Positions 41,929 through 41,985 of a stretch of 41,985 nucleotides of DNA are shown one piece after another. The stretch covers positions 1 through 41,985 of the forward strand of contig VSNH01000013.1 in the NCBI GenBank assembly GCA_009774215.1. Reading direction: 5' to 3'. The notes under the pieces are model-generated. The model did no database searches, was not told where the DNA came from, and saw nothing but the letters and a program-made list of their open reading frames with translations. A program made the position numbers and the translations under genes. Position 1 is the stretch's first letter, and every line of letters starts with the position of its first letter. Origin of the DNA: Lachnospiraceae bacterium (GTDB lineage: Bacteria; Bacillota; Clostridia; Lachnospirales; Lachnospiraceae).

Positions 41929-41985
41929 CCAAGCCCCCTTCTTTACAAAACTATAAAATCCCTACATTTTATTACATTTATATAT

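Noticed and set aside
1..41985. CRISPR arrays, rRNA genes, complete prophage or plasmid origin
   Set aside because: No regularly spaced direct repeats, rRNA-like sequence, phage structural operon or replication initiator was seen.

Overview
The window looks like a chromosomal segment of a Gram-positive Clostridia genome, most likely family Lachnospiraceae. The evidence is a complete tryptophan operon behind a tRNA(Trp)-type T-box leader, a single-chain PurL with a fused glutaminase domain, QueH-type epoxyqueuosine reductase, AGGAGG-like ribosome binding sites, and very large secreted subtilases with acidic VSEN-containing linkers. The species is not identified. Almost everything from 11.86 kb to the right edge is on the minus strand, except one small ORF near 37.2 kb.

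Region 1 (1-11.86 kb) is accessory and partly decayed. It holds the front two thirds of a type I restriction HsdR subunit (running off the left edge), a 122-bp MITE-like element with 17-bp inverted ends and TA duplications, and a Fic-domain protein with an N-terminal helix-turn-helix. Next come a dead alpha/beta hydrolase gene (one frameshift, one amber stop, lost C-terminus), a LysR regulator with a near-consensus promoter, and a small phage-like fragment. A plus-strand unit follows: OmpR-type response regulator, short-loop sensor kinase, GNAT acetyltransferase, ABC ATPase, large FtsX-like permease, and a lipoprotein stub. This resembles an antimicrobial-peptide sensing/export (BceRS-BceAB-like) module. 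A shared TGTGAC-containing block lies in front of both the regulator and the ABC ATPase.

Region 2 (11.86-31.4 kb) is housekeeping, all minus strand. In transcription order from the right it runs purL, trp promoter, T-box, trpE-trpG-trpD-trpC-trpF-trpB-trpA, carA-carB, queH, a small membrane protein, argS, tRNA-Val and tRNA-Met. purL encodes FGAM synthase. The trp genes make tryptophan from chorismate. carAB makes carbamoyl phosphate for pyrimidines and arginine. The carA leader holds three strong hairpins. QueH carries an unusual insert containing a 23-nt palindromic motif that recurs just upstream of argS.

Region 3 (31.6-42 kb) holds a TetR regulator, an unidentified 172-residue protein, and two paralogous secreted subtilases of about 1,340 residues. 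Each subtilase has a signal peptide, acidic linker, I9-type prodomain, S8 catalytic domain, chitobiase-C-like domain and Ig-like repeats. A coiled-coil ORF on the opposite strand separates them. The distal subtilase is preceded, 20 bp away, by a one-transmembrane protein whose outer part resembles the subtilases' own I9 prodomain. This apparent membrane-tethered prodomain plus protease pairing is the most interesting candidate system in the window.
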